Shown here piece by piece: positions 35,735 to 45,151 of a stretch of 48,791 nucleotides of DNA. Position numbers and translations under genes: made by a program. Below the pieces are notes generated by a model, which was not told the DNA's origin, did not search any database, and worked only from the letters and a program-made list of their open reading frames with translations. The stretch lies in assembly GCA_016711225.1 (NCBI GenBank), contig JADJTK010000004.1, forward strand, positions 1 to 48,791, given 5' to 3'. This DNA is from Opitutaceae bacterium (lineage in GTDB: Bacteria > Verrucomicrobiota > Verrucomicrobiia > Opitutales > Opitutaceae). Position 1 is the first letter of the stretch. Each line of letters opens with the position of its first letter.

Positions 35735-35853
35735 AGCCAAAACAGCCTCCGCCCCGCGAAACTCGGCGCGCGTTTTGCACTGGGCCTTCCCCCCGGCGAC
35801 ACCGAGGTTCTTGTGGACGCCGCCACATGGCCGCGCATCGCGTCGCGAAGCGC

Positions 35854-36411
35854 CTAGCGTTTCGTCGCCGCGCCGTCCCGCCCCTGACCGGCCGTCGCTC
35901 TCCACCGGGCCCACACCAGCAGAAATGACGGCGCAAACTCCTCGGGCCGCTCCCCCACCCAGCGGTCGACCTCCTGCGGTAGGCGCCAGACCACCTCACT
36001 GATTTCGTCCTCCTTGGGCCGCACCGGACCGTCATGCCGGCAGGAGTAGACCCACACGAATTCGCGCCCGGTGTCCTCGCAGGCGAGGATGCGGCACAAC
36101 CGCGCCGGCACCTCGGTCACCACAATCCCAAGCTCCTCGCCCATCTCGCGCACGATCGCCGTATCGTAGTCCTCCCCTCGATCAACATGACCCGAGGCTG
36201 AGGCCGCCCATTGGTTGGGATACATGTCCTTTGCGGCCGAGCGTTTCTGCAGCAGTACCCGCCCCGCGGAATCAAACACCAGGGCATGGACCGCCCGGTG
36301 CAACAGCCCGCGTGCGTGTACCTCGCGCCGCGGCGCCGCGCCGACCACGCGATCCTCTTCATCGACAACATCGAACCATTCTTCGGGCGACATGTCCTCC
36401 GTTTTGGGCAC
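35854..36411 (-). CDS. Nudix hydrolase
   Basis: 185 residues. The full Nudix box is present: GHVDRGEDYDTAIVREMGEE followed by LGI (GX5EX7REUXEEXGU). The N-terminal EEWFDVVDEEDRVVGAAPR and HRAVHALVFDSAGRVLLQKR resemble YfcD/IDI-like Nudix enzymes. Such enzymes hydrolyse nucleoside diphosphates linked to other groups; substrate not predictable. An internal ATG at 36393 (MSPEEW) is an alternative start. Confidence 0.9.
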   Translation of the reverse strand: MPKTEDMSPEEWFDVVDEEDRVVGAAPRREVHARGLLHRAVHALVFDSAGRVLLQKRSAAKDMYPNQWAASASGHVDRGEDYDTAIVREMGEELGIVVTEVPARLCRILACEDTGREFVWVYSCRHDGPVRPKEDEISEVVWRLPQEVDRWVGERPEEFAPSFLLVWARWRATAGQGRDGAATKR

Positions 36412-36533
36412 TCAGCAGCCCGAGCGCAACCCCTCGCCGGCCAGCTTCTTCGACAACGCCGCCCGCTCCACCCCAGGGCCACAGTTCGCATTCAGAACTC
36501 CCCGGGGCGTCCGATGAGCAGAACCGCAGCCTC

Positions 36534-39500
36534 ATGCCCACCCATGCCGTTCCGCCGCTCCGTCTGCCGCTCGGCCCCGCCACCGCCCGCCTCCGCCGGT
36601 GGATGTGCGGGCTAGGCTTGGCGACGGCCACCCTGGTCGGCTTCGGGCAGACCGCCGGTATTCGCCCCGCCCCGGCCGGGCTGATCGAGACCGGGGTGCC
36701 CGCCTTCACCGTCTACTCTCCCGCCACCCTTGGCCTAAGCGCCTCGCCCACCGATCTGCAGGCCCTCCCCGACGGCCGCCTACTGGCGATGGCCGGCAAG
36801 GAACTCGCTTTTGGCGACGGCACCCGTTGGGAGGTCTACCGCCAAGCCAAGGACGACCCGGCCGCCGGCTCCCTGCAGGTAGCCATCGACCGCGACGGTC
36901 GCATCTACGCCGGGGCACCCGGCCGCTTCGCCCGCATTGAGTTCACCTCCGAAGGCGCCTGGCACCTCGTACCCGTGGCCGACACGCCGACGCCCGACCT
37001 CACGATGGCCACCGTCACCACCGAGCCGGGCGACTGGTACTGGCACGGAGGCAGCGGCGCCGTACTCACGTGGCGACCCGCCACCCCCGTCCGCCAGGTG
37101 GGCCAGGTCGCCGACATGGAGCGAGCCCTCCGCCTCAACGGCCAGGACTACATCAGCGACCGCGCCGACGGCTCCCTTTGGCGGGTGGCCGACGGCCGGC
37201 TCGTGCCCGCCATCCGCAGTCGCGACACCAACGTCAGCCTCACGGTCACCTGCGGGCTCAACCTGGGCGGAGGCCGATTGGTCGTGGGCACCAACGGCCA
37301 CGGCTTGCAGCGCTTCGAGGCCTCCGGCCTGCAACCGTTCCTTGAACACGGACCGCTCGCCACGAACAACCGAATCAACGACCTCTGCGCCACCCTGCCG
37401 GGCCTCTTCGCCGCGGCCGTGGACAACCTGGGCATCGTCTTCTTCGACCGGCAGGGCCGCACCGTGCAGGTGCTCGACCGCAGCCTCGACCATCGCCTCT
37501 CGCGCGTGCGGCGACTGTTCTACACGCCCAACGGCAACGTCTGGGCCCTGCTCAACGACGGCATCGCCCGCGTCGAGTTCCCCTCCCGCCTCTCCCACTA
37601 CGAGCCATTGGTCTCCACTGGACTGGTCTTCGCCCAACCGTGCCGCTATCACGGCGCCCTCTGGTTGCTCGCCGACGGCAAGGCCCAACGCGGACTCTAC
37701 GACGACACCGGCCGGCTTCTGCGTTTCGAGGTGGATTCCCCGCCCGAGCAGTTCATCTGTGCGATCTCCACCGAAACCGGCGCCCTGCTGGCCAGCGGGC
37801 CCGCCGGCATCTTCCGCCGCGAGGCGGCGGGCTGGGTCCTCGTCGTTCCCGGCCTGACCAACGCCCACCTCTGCCCCTCCGCTGATTCCGAAGGGCGCTG
37901 GACCTTCTTCGCCGAAAACGAAGTTGGCTGGCTGCGTCCGCGCGCCGACGGCTACGAGGTGTGGCGCCAGCCGCTGCCGGGCGCCGGCGGCGTGTACGGG
38001 GCGATCGGCGACAAGCACGGCGTGCTCTGGGCGGAGCTGGGCACCAGCCGCATCGGCCGCTTCGACCTCACCGCCCAGCCGCCCCGCGCCGAGTATTTCA
38101 CCGCCACCGACGGCCTGGGCGGCGGTTGGGCCCAGGTGTCCCTGCTCAAGGGCGAACCGCGCTTCAGCATCGGCGGCCGGATGCTGCGCTTCGACGAGAC
38201 CACCCGGACCTTCGCGCCCGACACCGAGTTCCTCCAGGCGGTGCCGGAGGCCGCCAACAACCTCCTGGGCCGTCCCGCCTACGACGCCCGTGGCCGCCTC
38301 TGGCTCACCGCCGGCGAGCAGGTCCAGGTGCTCGCCCTCAACGGGGGCGCGCTCGCCCGCGAGGTAGAGTCCTTCCCTCCCGGTTTCCAACCCGTCCTCT
38401 TCACCCCGGAGGACAACGGCGTAGTCTGGCTCTTCCAACGGCTGTATCTGGCCCGGTTCGACCCGGACATGCCCCAGCCCCCTCCCCTCACCCCCCGCGC
38501 GCTGATCACCCAAGTGCGCTTCACCGCCAGCAACCGCACCCTCATCCAGCCCGGCGCACGCCTGCCCGATGTGCCGGCGCACGACAACTCGTTTGCCGTG
38601 CAGTTCATGGCGGTCGACGCCCCTCCCCGCGGCCCGGTCTCCTTCGAAGTCCGACTGGAGGGGGCGGACCGCGAATGGGTGCCCGCCGGAGTGGCCGGTT
38701 CGGCGGTGTTCAACCGGCTCAAGGAAGGCAACTACATCCTGCATGTGCGGCCGCTGGCCCAAGGCCTGCCCGGGCAGGAGGCCCGGCTCGCCTTCCTCGT
38801 CGAGCCCCCGTGGTTCCGCAGCCAACTCGCCTACCTCGCCTACCTCTTGGGCGCGATCCTCTTCATTTCCCTGGCCATGGCCTACGCCGCTTGGCGCGCA
38901 CGGCAGGGCAAGGCGCTGCTCGAGCAGCAGGTCACTCAGCGCACCCAGGAACTCAACACCGCCAACCGGCAGCTCGCCGCCAACATGGAGGCCACCCTGC
39001 GCCAGGCCGGCGAATTGCGTGCCAGCGAGGAGCGCTACCGCCAACTCAGTGCCGCGCTTGAACAGCGTGTGCAGGAGCGCACCGAGGCGCTGGTGCGTGC
39101 CAACGAGCAGCTCGGCGCCAGCAACCACGAGCTCGAATCCTTCTCCTACTCGGTGGCCCACGATCTGCGCGCCCCGCTGCGCAACATCAACGGCTTCGTC
39201 GACCTCCTGCGCCGGCGCAACCGCGACCTGCTCGATCCCGAGAGCGGACGCTTCTTCCAGATCATCACCACCGAGACCGTTCGACTCAGCCAGCTCATCG
39301 ACAGCCTGCTCGCCTTCGCCCGGCTCAACCGCGCCGACCTCAAACCCGAGCGGGTGCAGCTCGGCGCACTGGTCGAGCATGTGCGTGCCGACCTCGCCCC
39401 GGAATGCGGGAACCGCCACATCGAGTGGGCCATCGGTCCGGTGCCCACCGTCTCCGGCGACCCCACGTTATTGCGACAGCTCGTCGCCAATTTGCTCCAC

Positions 39501-39818
39501 AACGCCCTCAAGTTCACCCGCACTCGCGACCCGGCCCGCATCGAGATCGGCGTGCTGCCGGCGCCGGCCGACCAGCGAGAACAGATCCTCTTCGTGCGCG
39601 ACAACGGGGTGGGCTTCGATCCGCAATACACCGCCAAGCTCTTCGGCGTATTCCAGCGCCTCCACAATGTGCGCGATTTCGACGGCGTCGGTATCGGCTT
39701 GGCCAATGCCAAGCGCATTGTGCTGCGCCACGGCGGCCGCATCTGGGCCGAGGGGTTGCCCGACCAGGGCGCCACCTTCTATTTTGCCCTGCCCCTGAGA
39801 CCAGCGCCGAGCCCGTAG
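36534..39818 (+). CDS. Two-component sensor kinase with propeller and Y_Y_Y sensor domains
   Basis: 1094 residues. An N-terminal hydrophobic segment (MCGLGLATATLVGFGQTAG) leads into ~600 residues of repeated short blades (RIYAGAPGRFARIEF; LFAAAVDNLGIVFFDRQG), typical of two-component regulator propellers. A Y_Y_Y-like domain follows (VSFEVRLEGADREWVPAG; GNYILHVRPLAQG). Then a TM helix (YLAYLLGAILFISLAMAYAA, about 765-785) and a coiled coil. The kinase has an H-box YSVAHDLRAPLRNINGF (His876), N-box LLHNALKFTR and G-box RDNGVGFDPQYTAKLFGVF with a second GVGIGLANAKRIV. No receiver domain is fused; the response regulator is elsewhere. This architecture usually senses extracellular polysaccharide breakdown products. 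The stop codon TAG is provided by a GTAG repeat. Confidence 0.9.
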   Translation: MPTHAVPPLRLPLGPATARLRRWMCGLGLATATLVGFGQTAGIRPAPAGLIETGVPAFTVYSPATLGLSASPTDLQALPDGRLLAMAGKELAFGDGTRWEVYRQAKDDPAAGSLQVAIDRDGRIYAGAPGRFARIEFTSEGAWHLVPVADTPTPDLTMATVTTEPGDWYWHGGSGAVLTWRPATPVRQVGQVADMERALRLNGQDYISDRADGSLWRVADGRLVPAIRSRDTNVSLTVTCGLNLGGGRLVVGTNGHGLQRFEASGLQPFLEHGPLATNNRINDLCATLPGLFAAAVDNLGIVFFDRQGRTVQVLDRSLDHRLSRVRRLFYTPNGNVWALLNDGIARVEFPSRLSHYEPLVSTGLVFAQPCRYHGALWLLADGKAQRGLYDDTGRLLRFEVDSPPEQFICAISTETGALLASGPAGIFRREAAGWVLVVPGLTNAHLCPSADSEGRWTFFAENEVGWLRPRADGYEVWRQPLPGAGGVYGAIGDKHGVLWAELGTSRIGRFDLTAQPPRAEYFTATDGLGGGWAQVSLLKGEPRFSIGGRMLRFDETTRTFAPDTEFLQAVPEAANNLLGRPAYDARGRLWLTAGEQVQVLALNGGALAREVESFPPGFQPVLFTPEDNGVVWLFQRLYLARFDPDMPQPPPLTPRALITQVRFTASNRTLIQPGARLPDVPAHDNSFAVQFMAVDAPPRGPVSFEVRLEGADREWVPAGVAGSAVFNRLKEGNYILHVRPLAQGLPGQEARLAFLVEPPWFRSQLAYLAYLLGAILFISLAMAYAAWRARQGKALLEQQVTQRTQELNTANRQLAANMEATLRQAGELRASEERYRQLSAALEQRVQERTEALVRANEQLGASNHELESFSYSVAHDLRAPLRNINGFVDLLRRRNRDLLDPESGRFFQIITTETVRLSQLIDSLLAFARLNRADLKPERVQLGALVEHVRADLAPECGNRHIEWAIGPVPTVSGDPTLLRQLVANLLHNALKFTRTRDPARIEIGVLPAPADQREQILFVRDNGVGFDPQYTAKLFGVFQRLHNVRDFDGVGIGLANAKRIVLRHGGRIWAEGLPDQGATFYFALPLRPAPSP

Positions 39819-39862
39819 CGCCGCTCCCGTAGCGCCGGCCCCGGGTCCTGGCCCGCTGCTTC
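39815..39862 (+). repeat. GTAG repeats at the sensor-kinase stop
   Basis: Two GTAGCG heads at 39815 and 39829. The first supplies the kinase stop codon; the second is followed by GCCGG(cc)CCGGG-type palindromic sequence to about 39862. Confidence 0.5.
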
Positions 39863-40054
39863 CGGCAGGGGCCGGCAGAATACGCCCGCCGCCCGACCGC
39901 GAAAGCCGCCGCCGGGCAACGCCTGGAAACGACACCCCCGAGCGCCTCTGCCCGCCCCCCCACGGCGCCGGGGCAATACCCGCCAGCCAACCACAGGGCC
40001 GCCTTTCCGCAAAACCCGCTGGACCCGCCTCCGTCGCGGCCGATAACTTCCCCC

Positions 40055-41566
40055 GTGCCTCCTCGACCCTCCCAGCCCAAGGCCAAGCCGATCTCGCTCG
40101 TCGAGAGCTTCCGCACACGCTCGCACCAGCTCGAACTCCACCCGCAGGAGAAATGGGTGCTGGGGTGGGTCACCCTGCATCTCTGCTTCCTGCCCTGGGC
40201 ACTGGGCACCATGCATCTCTGGAGCCAGTGCACGAGTCTAGGCCTCGCCCTGATCGGTTTCATCGTTGCGGCCCGGCCGCGCACTTACGAGACCCACCAG
40301 ACCTCCGGCACCCCGGTAAGCGTGCGCCCGCTGCGCCGCCTCTGGCGTTTTCCGCTCTTTTGGGCCGGACTGCTGGTCCTGCTCTACATCGCGATCCAAG
40401 GCCTCAACCCCGCCTGGCGCTACCGCAGCAACGCCTCGTATTGGTGGCTCGAACCAGTCGCCCATCTCGCTTGGTTGCCCAGCGGCATGGAGGTGCCCTT
40501 CGCCACCGCCGGCCCGTGGCGCGCCCTGCTCATCCACGCCTCGCTGTGGCTGACGGCGTGCACGGTCTGGATCGGCTTCATGCGCCGGCTCTCCTTCCGT
40601 CTGCTCTTCACCTTCCTCGTGGTCAACGGCGTGCTGCTCTCGCTGCTCGGCCTGGCTCAACAAGTCACCCACGCCACCGGCATCTTCTGGCTCGTGCCCG
40701 TGCGCACCCAGTCGTTCGTGGCCAGTTTCATCTACCGCAACCACGCCGGCGCCTACCTCAACCTCATGCTCGCGCTGGGCGCCGGGCTGGCCTGGTGGTA
40801 CTACACCCGCGGCAACCGCCGGTTGGACAAATCCAGCCCTGCCGGTGTATTCACCTTCGCGGCCATCATCATCGGGCTGATGGTGCTCTTCACCTTCTCG
40901 CGCGGTGCGATCCTGCTGCTGCTCTCCTTTGTGGTGCTGGCGGGACTCTCCTTTTTCTGGGCCCAGTTCCGCCAACCCGCCCATGAGCGCCGCGGAGCGG
41001 TGATCCTCGGGCTGCTCCTGCTGCTCGCCGGCTTTGTCGGCACCGGACTGGCCTCGCTGCGCGTCGAGGATGTCTGGAAACGCTTCGAGGGCATGATCGT
41101 CGATCCGGTGGCCTCCGCCCGCGACCGCACCGAGGCCCATGCCGCCGCCGTGGAAATGCTCGCCGCCCAACCAGCCTACGGCTGGGGCGCCGGCTGCTTC
41201 CGCTTCGGGTTTCCCTTCCACGTCTACCGGCATCCGGAGATCTACTACTCCGGCACCGACCAGCGCAAGTACTGGGAGCACGCCCACAACGACCTGCTGG
41301 AGTACCCGATCGAGCTCGGCGTGGTCGGCTCGTTGCTGCTGGCCGCTCCGCTGGGCTGGCTTGCATGGGCGCTGCTGCGGCGCCGCTGCTGGGCCAACCC
41401 GCTCGCGTTGCTCAGCGTGCTCGGCTGCGGGTTCACGCTGGTCCACGCCCGAATGGACTTCGTCTTCCAAAACCCCGCCATCCTGCTGACGTGGGTGGTG
41501 CTGCTGCTCGCCGCCGCCCGCTGGGCCGAGCTCGACAACCAGCCCGCCAAGCGCGAGAGCCGTTGA
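40055..41566 (+). CDS. O-antigen ligase/polymerase family membrane protein
   Basis: 503 residues with about ten TM helices. The Wzy_C/WaaL-type region has FIYRNHAGAYLNLMLALGAG and, near the end, KYWEHAHNDLLEYPIELGVV, the HxHNDxxE-like signature of O-antigen ligases and related polymerases in a periplasmic loop. GTG start at 40055 after a GC-rich spacer. Role: joins or polymerises a surface polysaccharide; could equally serve an exopolysaccharide. Fits the window's LPS theme. Confidence 0.87.
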   Translation: MPPRPSQPKAKPISLVESFRTRSHQLELHPQEKWVLGWVTLHLCFLPWALGTMHLWSQCTSLGLALIGFIVAARPRTYETHQTSGTPVSVRPLRRLWRFPLFWAGLLVLLYIAIQGLNPAWRYRSNASYWWLEPVAHLAWLPSGMEVPFATAGPWRALLIHASLWLTACTVWIGFMRRLSFRLLFTFLVVNGVLLSLLGLAQQVTHATGIFWLVPVRTQSFVASFIYRNHAGAYLNLMLALGAGLAWWYYTRGNRRLDKSSPAGVFTFAAIIIGLMVLFTFSRGAILLLLSFVVLAGLSFFWAQFRQPAHERRGAVILGLLLLLAGFVGTGLASLRVEDVWKRFEGMIVDPVASARDRTEAHAAAVEMLAAQPAYGWGAGCFRFGFPFHVYRHPEIYYSGTDQRKYWEHAHNDLLEYPIELGVVGSLLLAAPLGWLAWALLRRRCWANPLALLSVLGCGFTLVHARMDFVFQNPAILLTWVVLLLAAARWAELDNQPAKRESR

Positions 41567-41780
41567 GGCAACGTCCGCCAGACCGAACCACCTTCCTGGC
41601 GTACAGCCGGAGCGCCGCCCTGAGGCCCAGGCCTCCCGCAATTTGCGGAAATCACGATGCGGGCGAAAACCCTTGGACAGTGGGGCGCCCGGCTTCCGCA
41701 TCCGCTTTTCCCTCGCAGCAGACCGGCCGAGCGCCTATAGCTCCGGGCCGTAAGCCCCGCGTCCCCCGGATCCACTCACC

Positions 41781-42455
41781 ATGAAATCTTGGCACCTCGT
41801 CGTCGCCGGACTGTATGTCCTCATCCTCGCCTTGCTCACGCTGCCGGTGCTCGCCGTCGGCATCGGAGTCGGGCCCACCGCGGAAATGATCGGCTCCACC
41901 TTCGGCCACTGGCCCTACTGGGCGTGGCTGGTGGCCATGGGCGGCAGTCAACTCGCTCTGCTCGCCCTGCCGGTGCGCGTGGCAAGCCGGCGCCCAGTCA
42001 CCCGCGGGGCGCTCTGGCCGACGATCGCCGCCGGCGCCGCGGCAATGGCCGTGCTCGGCGGCGGCGTGCTGCTCTCGCTCTTCCCTCTCGCGGTGGGCGA
42101 CCGCGACGGCCCGCCCTGGGCACTCTGGAGCATCGGGGTCTCGGTCCTCGTCCTCTGGACCTTCTGGGGCGTGGTCTTCCACCGGCTCAGCCGTACCCAG
42201 GCGCCCCTCGACTTCGTCTCGAACCTGTGCGGCCGCCTCGTGCGGGGCAGCATCCTTGAACTGCTCGTCGCGGTGCCCTGCCACATCTTCGTTCGTTGCC
42301 GCGACTACTGCTGCGCCGGGGTCTACACGATGGCCGGCTTGGCGATGGGCCTCGCGGTCATGCTCTTCGCCTTCGGCCCGGCGGTGTATTTTCTTTTCGT
42401 CGCCCGTGCCCGGTTGCTCAAAGCCGCCGGCCCCACCTCGCCCGACACGCCATGA
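41781..42455 (+). CDS. Membrane protein of unknown function with a Cys-rich loop
   Basis: 224 residues, about five TM helices (LYVLILALLTLPVLAVGIGV; AAAMAVLGGGVLLSLFPLAV; WSIGVSVLVLWTFWGVVFH; AGLAMGLAVMLFAFGPAVYF). The loop LLVAVPCHIFVRCRDYCCAG has four Cys and one His and may bind metal. Not assigned to a family. Overlaps the downstream hydrolase by four bases, so co-expressed. Confidence 0.6.
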   Translation: MKSWHLVVAGLYVLILALLTLPVLAVGIGVGPTAEMIGSTFGHWPYWAWLVAMGGSQLALLALPVRVASRRPVTRGALWPTIAAGAAAMAVLGGGVLLSLFPLAVGDRDGPPWALWSIGVSVLVLWTFWGVVFHRLSRTQAPLDFVSNLCGRLVRGSILELLVAVPCHIFVRCRDYCCAGVYTMAGLAMGLAVMLFAFGPAVYFLFVARARLLKAAGPTSPDTP

Positions 42456-43567
42456 GATTTCACACCGCCCTGGTTTGCCTCGGGCTCTTCGGCCTCGCCT
42501 CGTCGGCCGCCACCGCCGCGAGCCCGGGCGTGGACGTCTTCACCGAGTGGCCCGCCGGCACTTCGCCCCAGGAGATCGGCCATCGCGTGGCCACGCGCTT
42601 CCTCGCCTCGCCCCACGCGCTCTGGCCACAGTTCGGCACCCTGTCCTACTCGGAAATCTGCGCCTGGACCGGCGCGCTCGACTTCGCCGAACGCACCGGC
42701 GACCGCAAGTTGACCGCCCAGCTCACGGCGCGCTTCGAACCGTTGCTCGGCGCCGAGGCCGCGCTCGTGCCTCCGATCGACCATGTCGACAACTCGGTCT
42801 TCGGGGCCCTGCCGCTCGCGCTGTACCGCCAGACCGGGCACGCCCGCTTCCGCACCCTCGGCCTCGCCTTCGCCGACGGCCAATGGGACCGCCCCACCCC
42901 GGAGGGGTTGACCAACCAGACGCGCTTCTGGATCGACGACATGTACATGATCACCGCGCTGCAGGTGCGCGCCTTCCGGGCCACCGGCCACACGGCCTAC
43001 CTCGATCGCACCGCCGCGCAGATGCTCGTCTACCTCGACCGCCTCCAACAGCCCAACGGCCTCTTCTTCCACGCCCCCGCTGCCCCCTTCTTCTGGAGCC
43101 GGGGCAACGGCTGGATGGCCGCCGGCCTCACCGAACTCCTCCGCGCCCTGCCCGCCACCCATCCCCTGCGCCCGCGCCTGCTCGAGAACTACCACCGAAT
43201 GATGGCCACCCTGCTGGCATTGCAGGCCCCCGAAGGCATGTGGCGCCAGCTGCTCGACCGACCCGAAGCCTGGCCGGAAGCCTCCGGCACCGGCATGTTC
43301 ACCTACGCTTTCGTGACCGGGGTGAAACAAGGCTGGCTCGACGCCGCGACCTACGGCCCCGCGGCCCGCCGTGCCTGGCTCGCCCTCACGACGTATCTGG
43401 AGCCCAACGCCGAGTTGCGCGAGATCTGCGTGGGCACCGGCACCGGGAGCGACCTCCAGTACTACCTCGACCGCCCCCGGCGCACCGGCGATTTTCACGG
43501 GCAGGCCCCGTTGCTCTGGACGGCGGCGGCGCTGCTGGAGAGCGAAACAGGGAGCGGAGCGAAGTAA
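42452..43567 (+). CDS. GH105/GH88-like unsaturated glycuronyl hydrolase
   Basis: 371 residues with a signal peptide (LVCLGLFGLASSAATAA). (alpha/alpha)6 barrel typical of GH105: YSEICAWTGALDFAERTGDR, TRFWIDDMYMITALQVRAFR with the catalytic-Asp-like DDM motif, FFWSRGNGWMAAGLTELLRA and ASGTGMFTYAFVTGVKQGWL. GH105 enzymes remove unsaturated glucuronyl or galacturonyl residues left by polysaccharide lyases. Exported; probably helps use plant or algal polysaccharides. Co-translated with the preceding membrane protein (ATGA). Confidence 0.88.
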   Translation: MRFHTALVCLGLFGLASSAATAASPGVDVFTEWPAGTSPQEIGHRVATRFLASPHALWPQFGTLSYSEICAWTGALDFAERTGDRKLTAQLTARFEPLLGAEAALVPPIDHVDNSVFGALPLALYRQTGHARFRTLGLAFADGQWDRPTPEGLTNQTRFWIDDMYMITALQVRAFRATGHTAYLDRTAAQMLVYLDRLQQPNGLFFHAPAAPFFWSRGNGWMAAGLTELLRALPATHPLRPRLLENYHRMMATLLALQAPEGMWRQLLDRPEAWPEASGTGMFTYAFVTGVKQGWLDAATYGPAARRAWLALTTYLEPNAELREICVGTGTGSDLQYYLDRPRRTGDFHGQAPLLWTAAALLESETGSGAK

Positions 43568-43697
43568 GGCCCCACGACGACCAGCGCGAACGCCTGCCCC
43601 ACACCGGCGACGCTGCCCACGCGAGCAAGACCGCCCCGGAGCCGCGCCGCATATCTCTCACTACGCCCATCCCCCCTTTCTTCCCCTCACCGCCCCC

Positions 43698-44885
43698 ATG
43701 CAAACCACCCGCACCTTCGAAGGCCTGGAGATTCGGCTCACCTCACGCGGGATGGGCCGCTACTTCAGCGCCGCCTTCCTCGCGTTCTGGCTCTGCGGCT
43801 GGGCGGCGGGCGAGTTCTTTGCCCTCGCCTTTCTCATAGGCACAGCGTGGCTGACGATCACCGGACAGCCCCTACACCCCTCTATGCCAAAGATCGACGG
43901 CGGTGCCACGCTGCCCGTCGCCGGTTTCCTCCTGGTGTGGCTCACCCTCTGGACCTTCGGCGGTTGGGCGGCCGGCCAGGCCTTCCTCCGCCTCCTCTGG
44001 GGCGAAGACCGGCTCGTCGCCCGCCCCGACGGCTTGCGGGTGATCCGGCGGGCCGGGCCCTTCCGCCGCACCCGCGAGATCCCGCGCAACGAGATCCGCC
44101 AGCTCTACCGCACGCCCGGCCGCGGCCTCCAGCGCACCCTCATGGCCGACACCGAGCACGGAGCGGTGAAGTTGACCGAATTCGCCAGCGGCGCGGAGCT
44201 CGACCAACTCGAGGCGGAGCTCACCCGGGAGCTCGGCCTCCGCCCCTCCACCACGGCCGCCCTGCCCGCCGGATGGGAGGAAACCACCCTGCCGGAGGGC
44301 GGCCCCGCCCTGATCGAGTCCCCCGCCAAACGCCGGCGGCAGGCCCTTCTCGTATCCACGATCACCGCCGCATTGACGGTCGCCGCGTGCGCCATCGCCT
44401 CGGGCGGTCACTTCGCCGTCGGCGCCGTCCTCGGCGGCCTCGCCTTTCTCTTCGGCTGGGGCGCGCTGCGCCTGCTCTTCGGCCGCCACGAGTGGCGCTG
44501 GACCCGCGAGCGACTGCATCTCGACTGGCGCTTCGGCGGAAAAGTGCGGCCCGTCTTCGAAGGCGTCTCCCTCGAGCTCGATCTCGCGTCCGACAGTGAC
44601 AACGACAGCTGGTACGAGCTCAAGTTGTTCGCCACGCCCCCGCCCGAGCCGGGCTTGGCTCTCAAGGCCCGCCACCACAAATCCATTGCCCGCACCCTGC
44701 GGGACCCGCTCGTGCCGCGCGCCCTGGGCGAATGGCTCTCCCGGCGCTCCGGCCTCCCGCTGCTCGACCGCACGACGGCCTCCGCCAAGTCCGAACAGTT
44801 CGAGCAGATGCGCCAGCACCTCGCCGCCTCCGGCAAGCTTGGCAGCTGGGTGGCCAAGCTGCTCCCGCCCTCCGGCGGAAGGTGA
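43698..44885 (+). CDS. Membrane protein of unknown function, two repeated halves
   Basis: 395 residues with two pairs of TM segments: FAAFLAF-like FSAAFLAFWLCGWAAGEFFA and VAGFLLVWLTLWTFGGWAAG early, LLVSTITAALTVAACAIASG and AVGAVLGGLAFLFGWGALRL later. Each half ends in a cytoplasmic PH-like beta domain (LRVIRRAGPFRRTREIPRNE; HEWRWTRERLHLDWRFGGKV). The layout suggests an ancient duplication. Start ATG 43698. No function recognised. The C-terminus is soluble and basic. Confidence 0.55.
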   Translation: MQTTRTFEGLEIRLTSRGMGRYFSAAFLAFWLCGWAAGEFFALAFLIGTAWLTITGQPLHPSMPKIDGGATLPVAGFLLVWLTLWTFGGWAAGQAFLRLLWGEDRLVARPDGLRVIRRAGPFRRTREIPRNEIRQLYRTPGRGLQRTLMADTEHGAVKLTEFASGAELDQLEAELTRELGLRPSTTAALPAGWEETTLPEGGPALIESPAKRRRQALLVSTITAALTVAACAIASGGHFAVGAVLGGLAFLFGWGALRLLFGRHEWRWTRERLHLDWRFGGKVRPVFEGVSLELDLASDSDNDSWYELKLFATPPPEPGLALKARHHKSIARTLRDPLVPRALGEWLSRRSGLPLLDRTTASAKSEQFEQMRQHLAASGKLGSWVAKLLPPSGGR

Positions 44886-44960
44886 GATCCCGATCGCCGG
44901 GGGCGACGCTTCAAGGGGAGGCCCGGTCGTTCTCGGCCACCCCCGCTGCGTAGAGATGAT

Positions 44961-45056
44961 GGCCCTGAGAGCACAGAGGTTCGGAAGGGTTAACCGCAAG
45001 GAACGCAAAGAGCGCAAAGGAACAGACTTTCACCGCGGATTACGCGGATGAGGCGG
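44961..45056 (+). repeat. Twelve-nucleotide-periodic degenerate repeats
   Basis: Three short arrays in a row, each built of near-repeats of 9-12 nt: ...GAGCACAGAGG, then AACCGCAAGGAACGCAAAGA(GCGCAAAGG), then CACCGCGGATTACGCGGATG(AGGCGGATGCGG). Such 'ACGCAAAG' and 'ACGCGGAT' motifs recur in distant bacteria; function unknown. Confidence 0.6.
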
Positions 45057-45151
45057 ATGCGGCTTCCGTCGTAGCCCGTCCCTCTGCCTAGGCATTCCGC
45101 CGCCCCGCGTGGCCCGCTCCTTGAGGACGGGTCTCCGGGCCTTGTCCGTTC

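Noticed and set aside
36780..39419. 879-codon minus-strand ORF opposite the sensor kinase
   Set aside because: Shadow of a high-GC gene: the plus frame has full kinase motifs, the antisense frame none.
40238..41701. 487-codon minus-strand ORF opposite the O-antigen ligase
   Set aside because: Hydrophilic Gly/Glu/Gln-rich antisense of a membrane protein gene; no motifs.
41567..41780. Possible riboswitch ahead of the 41781 membrane protein
   Set aside because: Some stem-forming sequence is present but no class-specific conserved motif could be matched.
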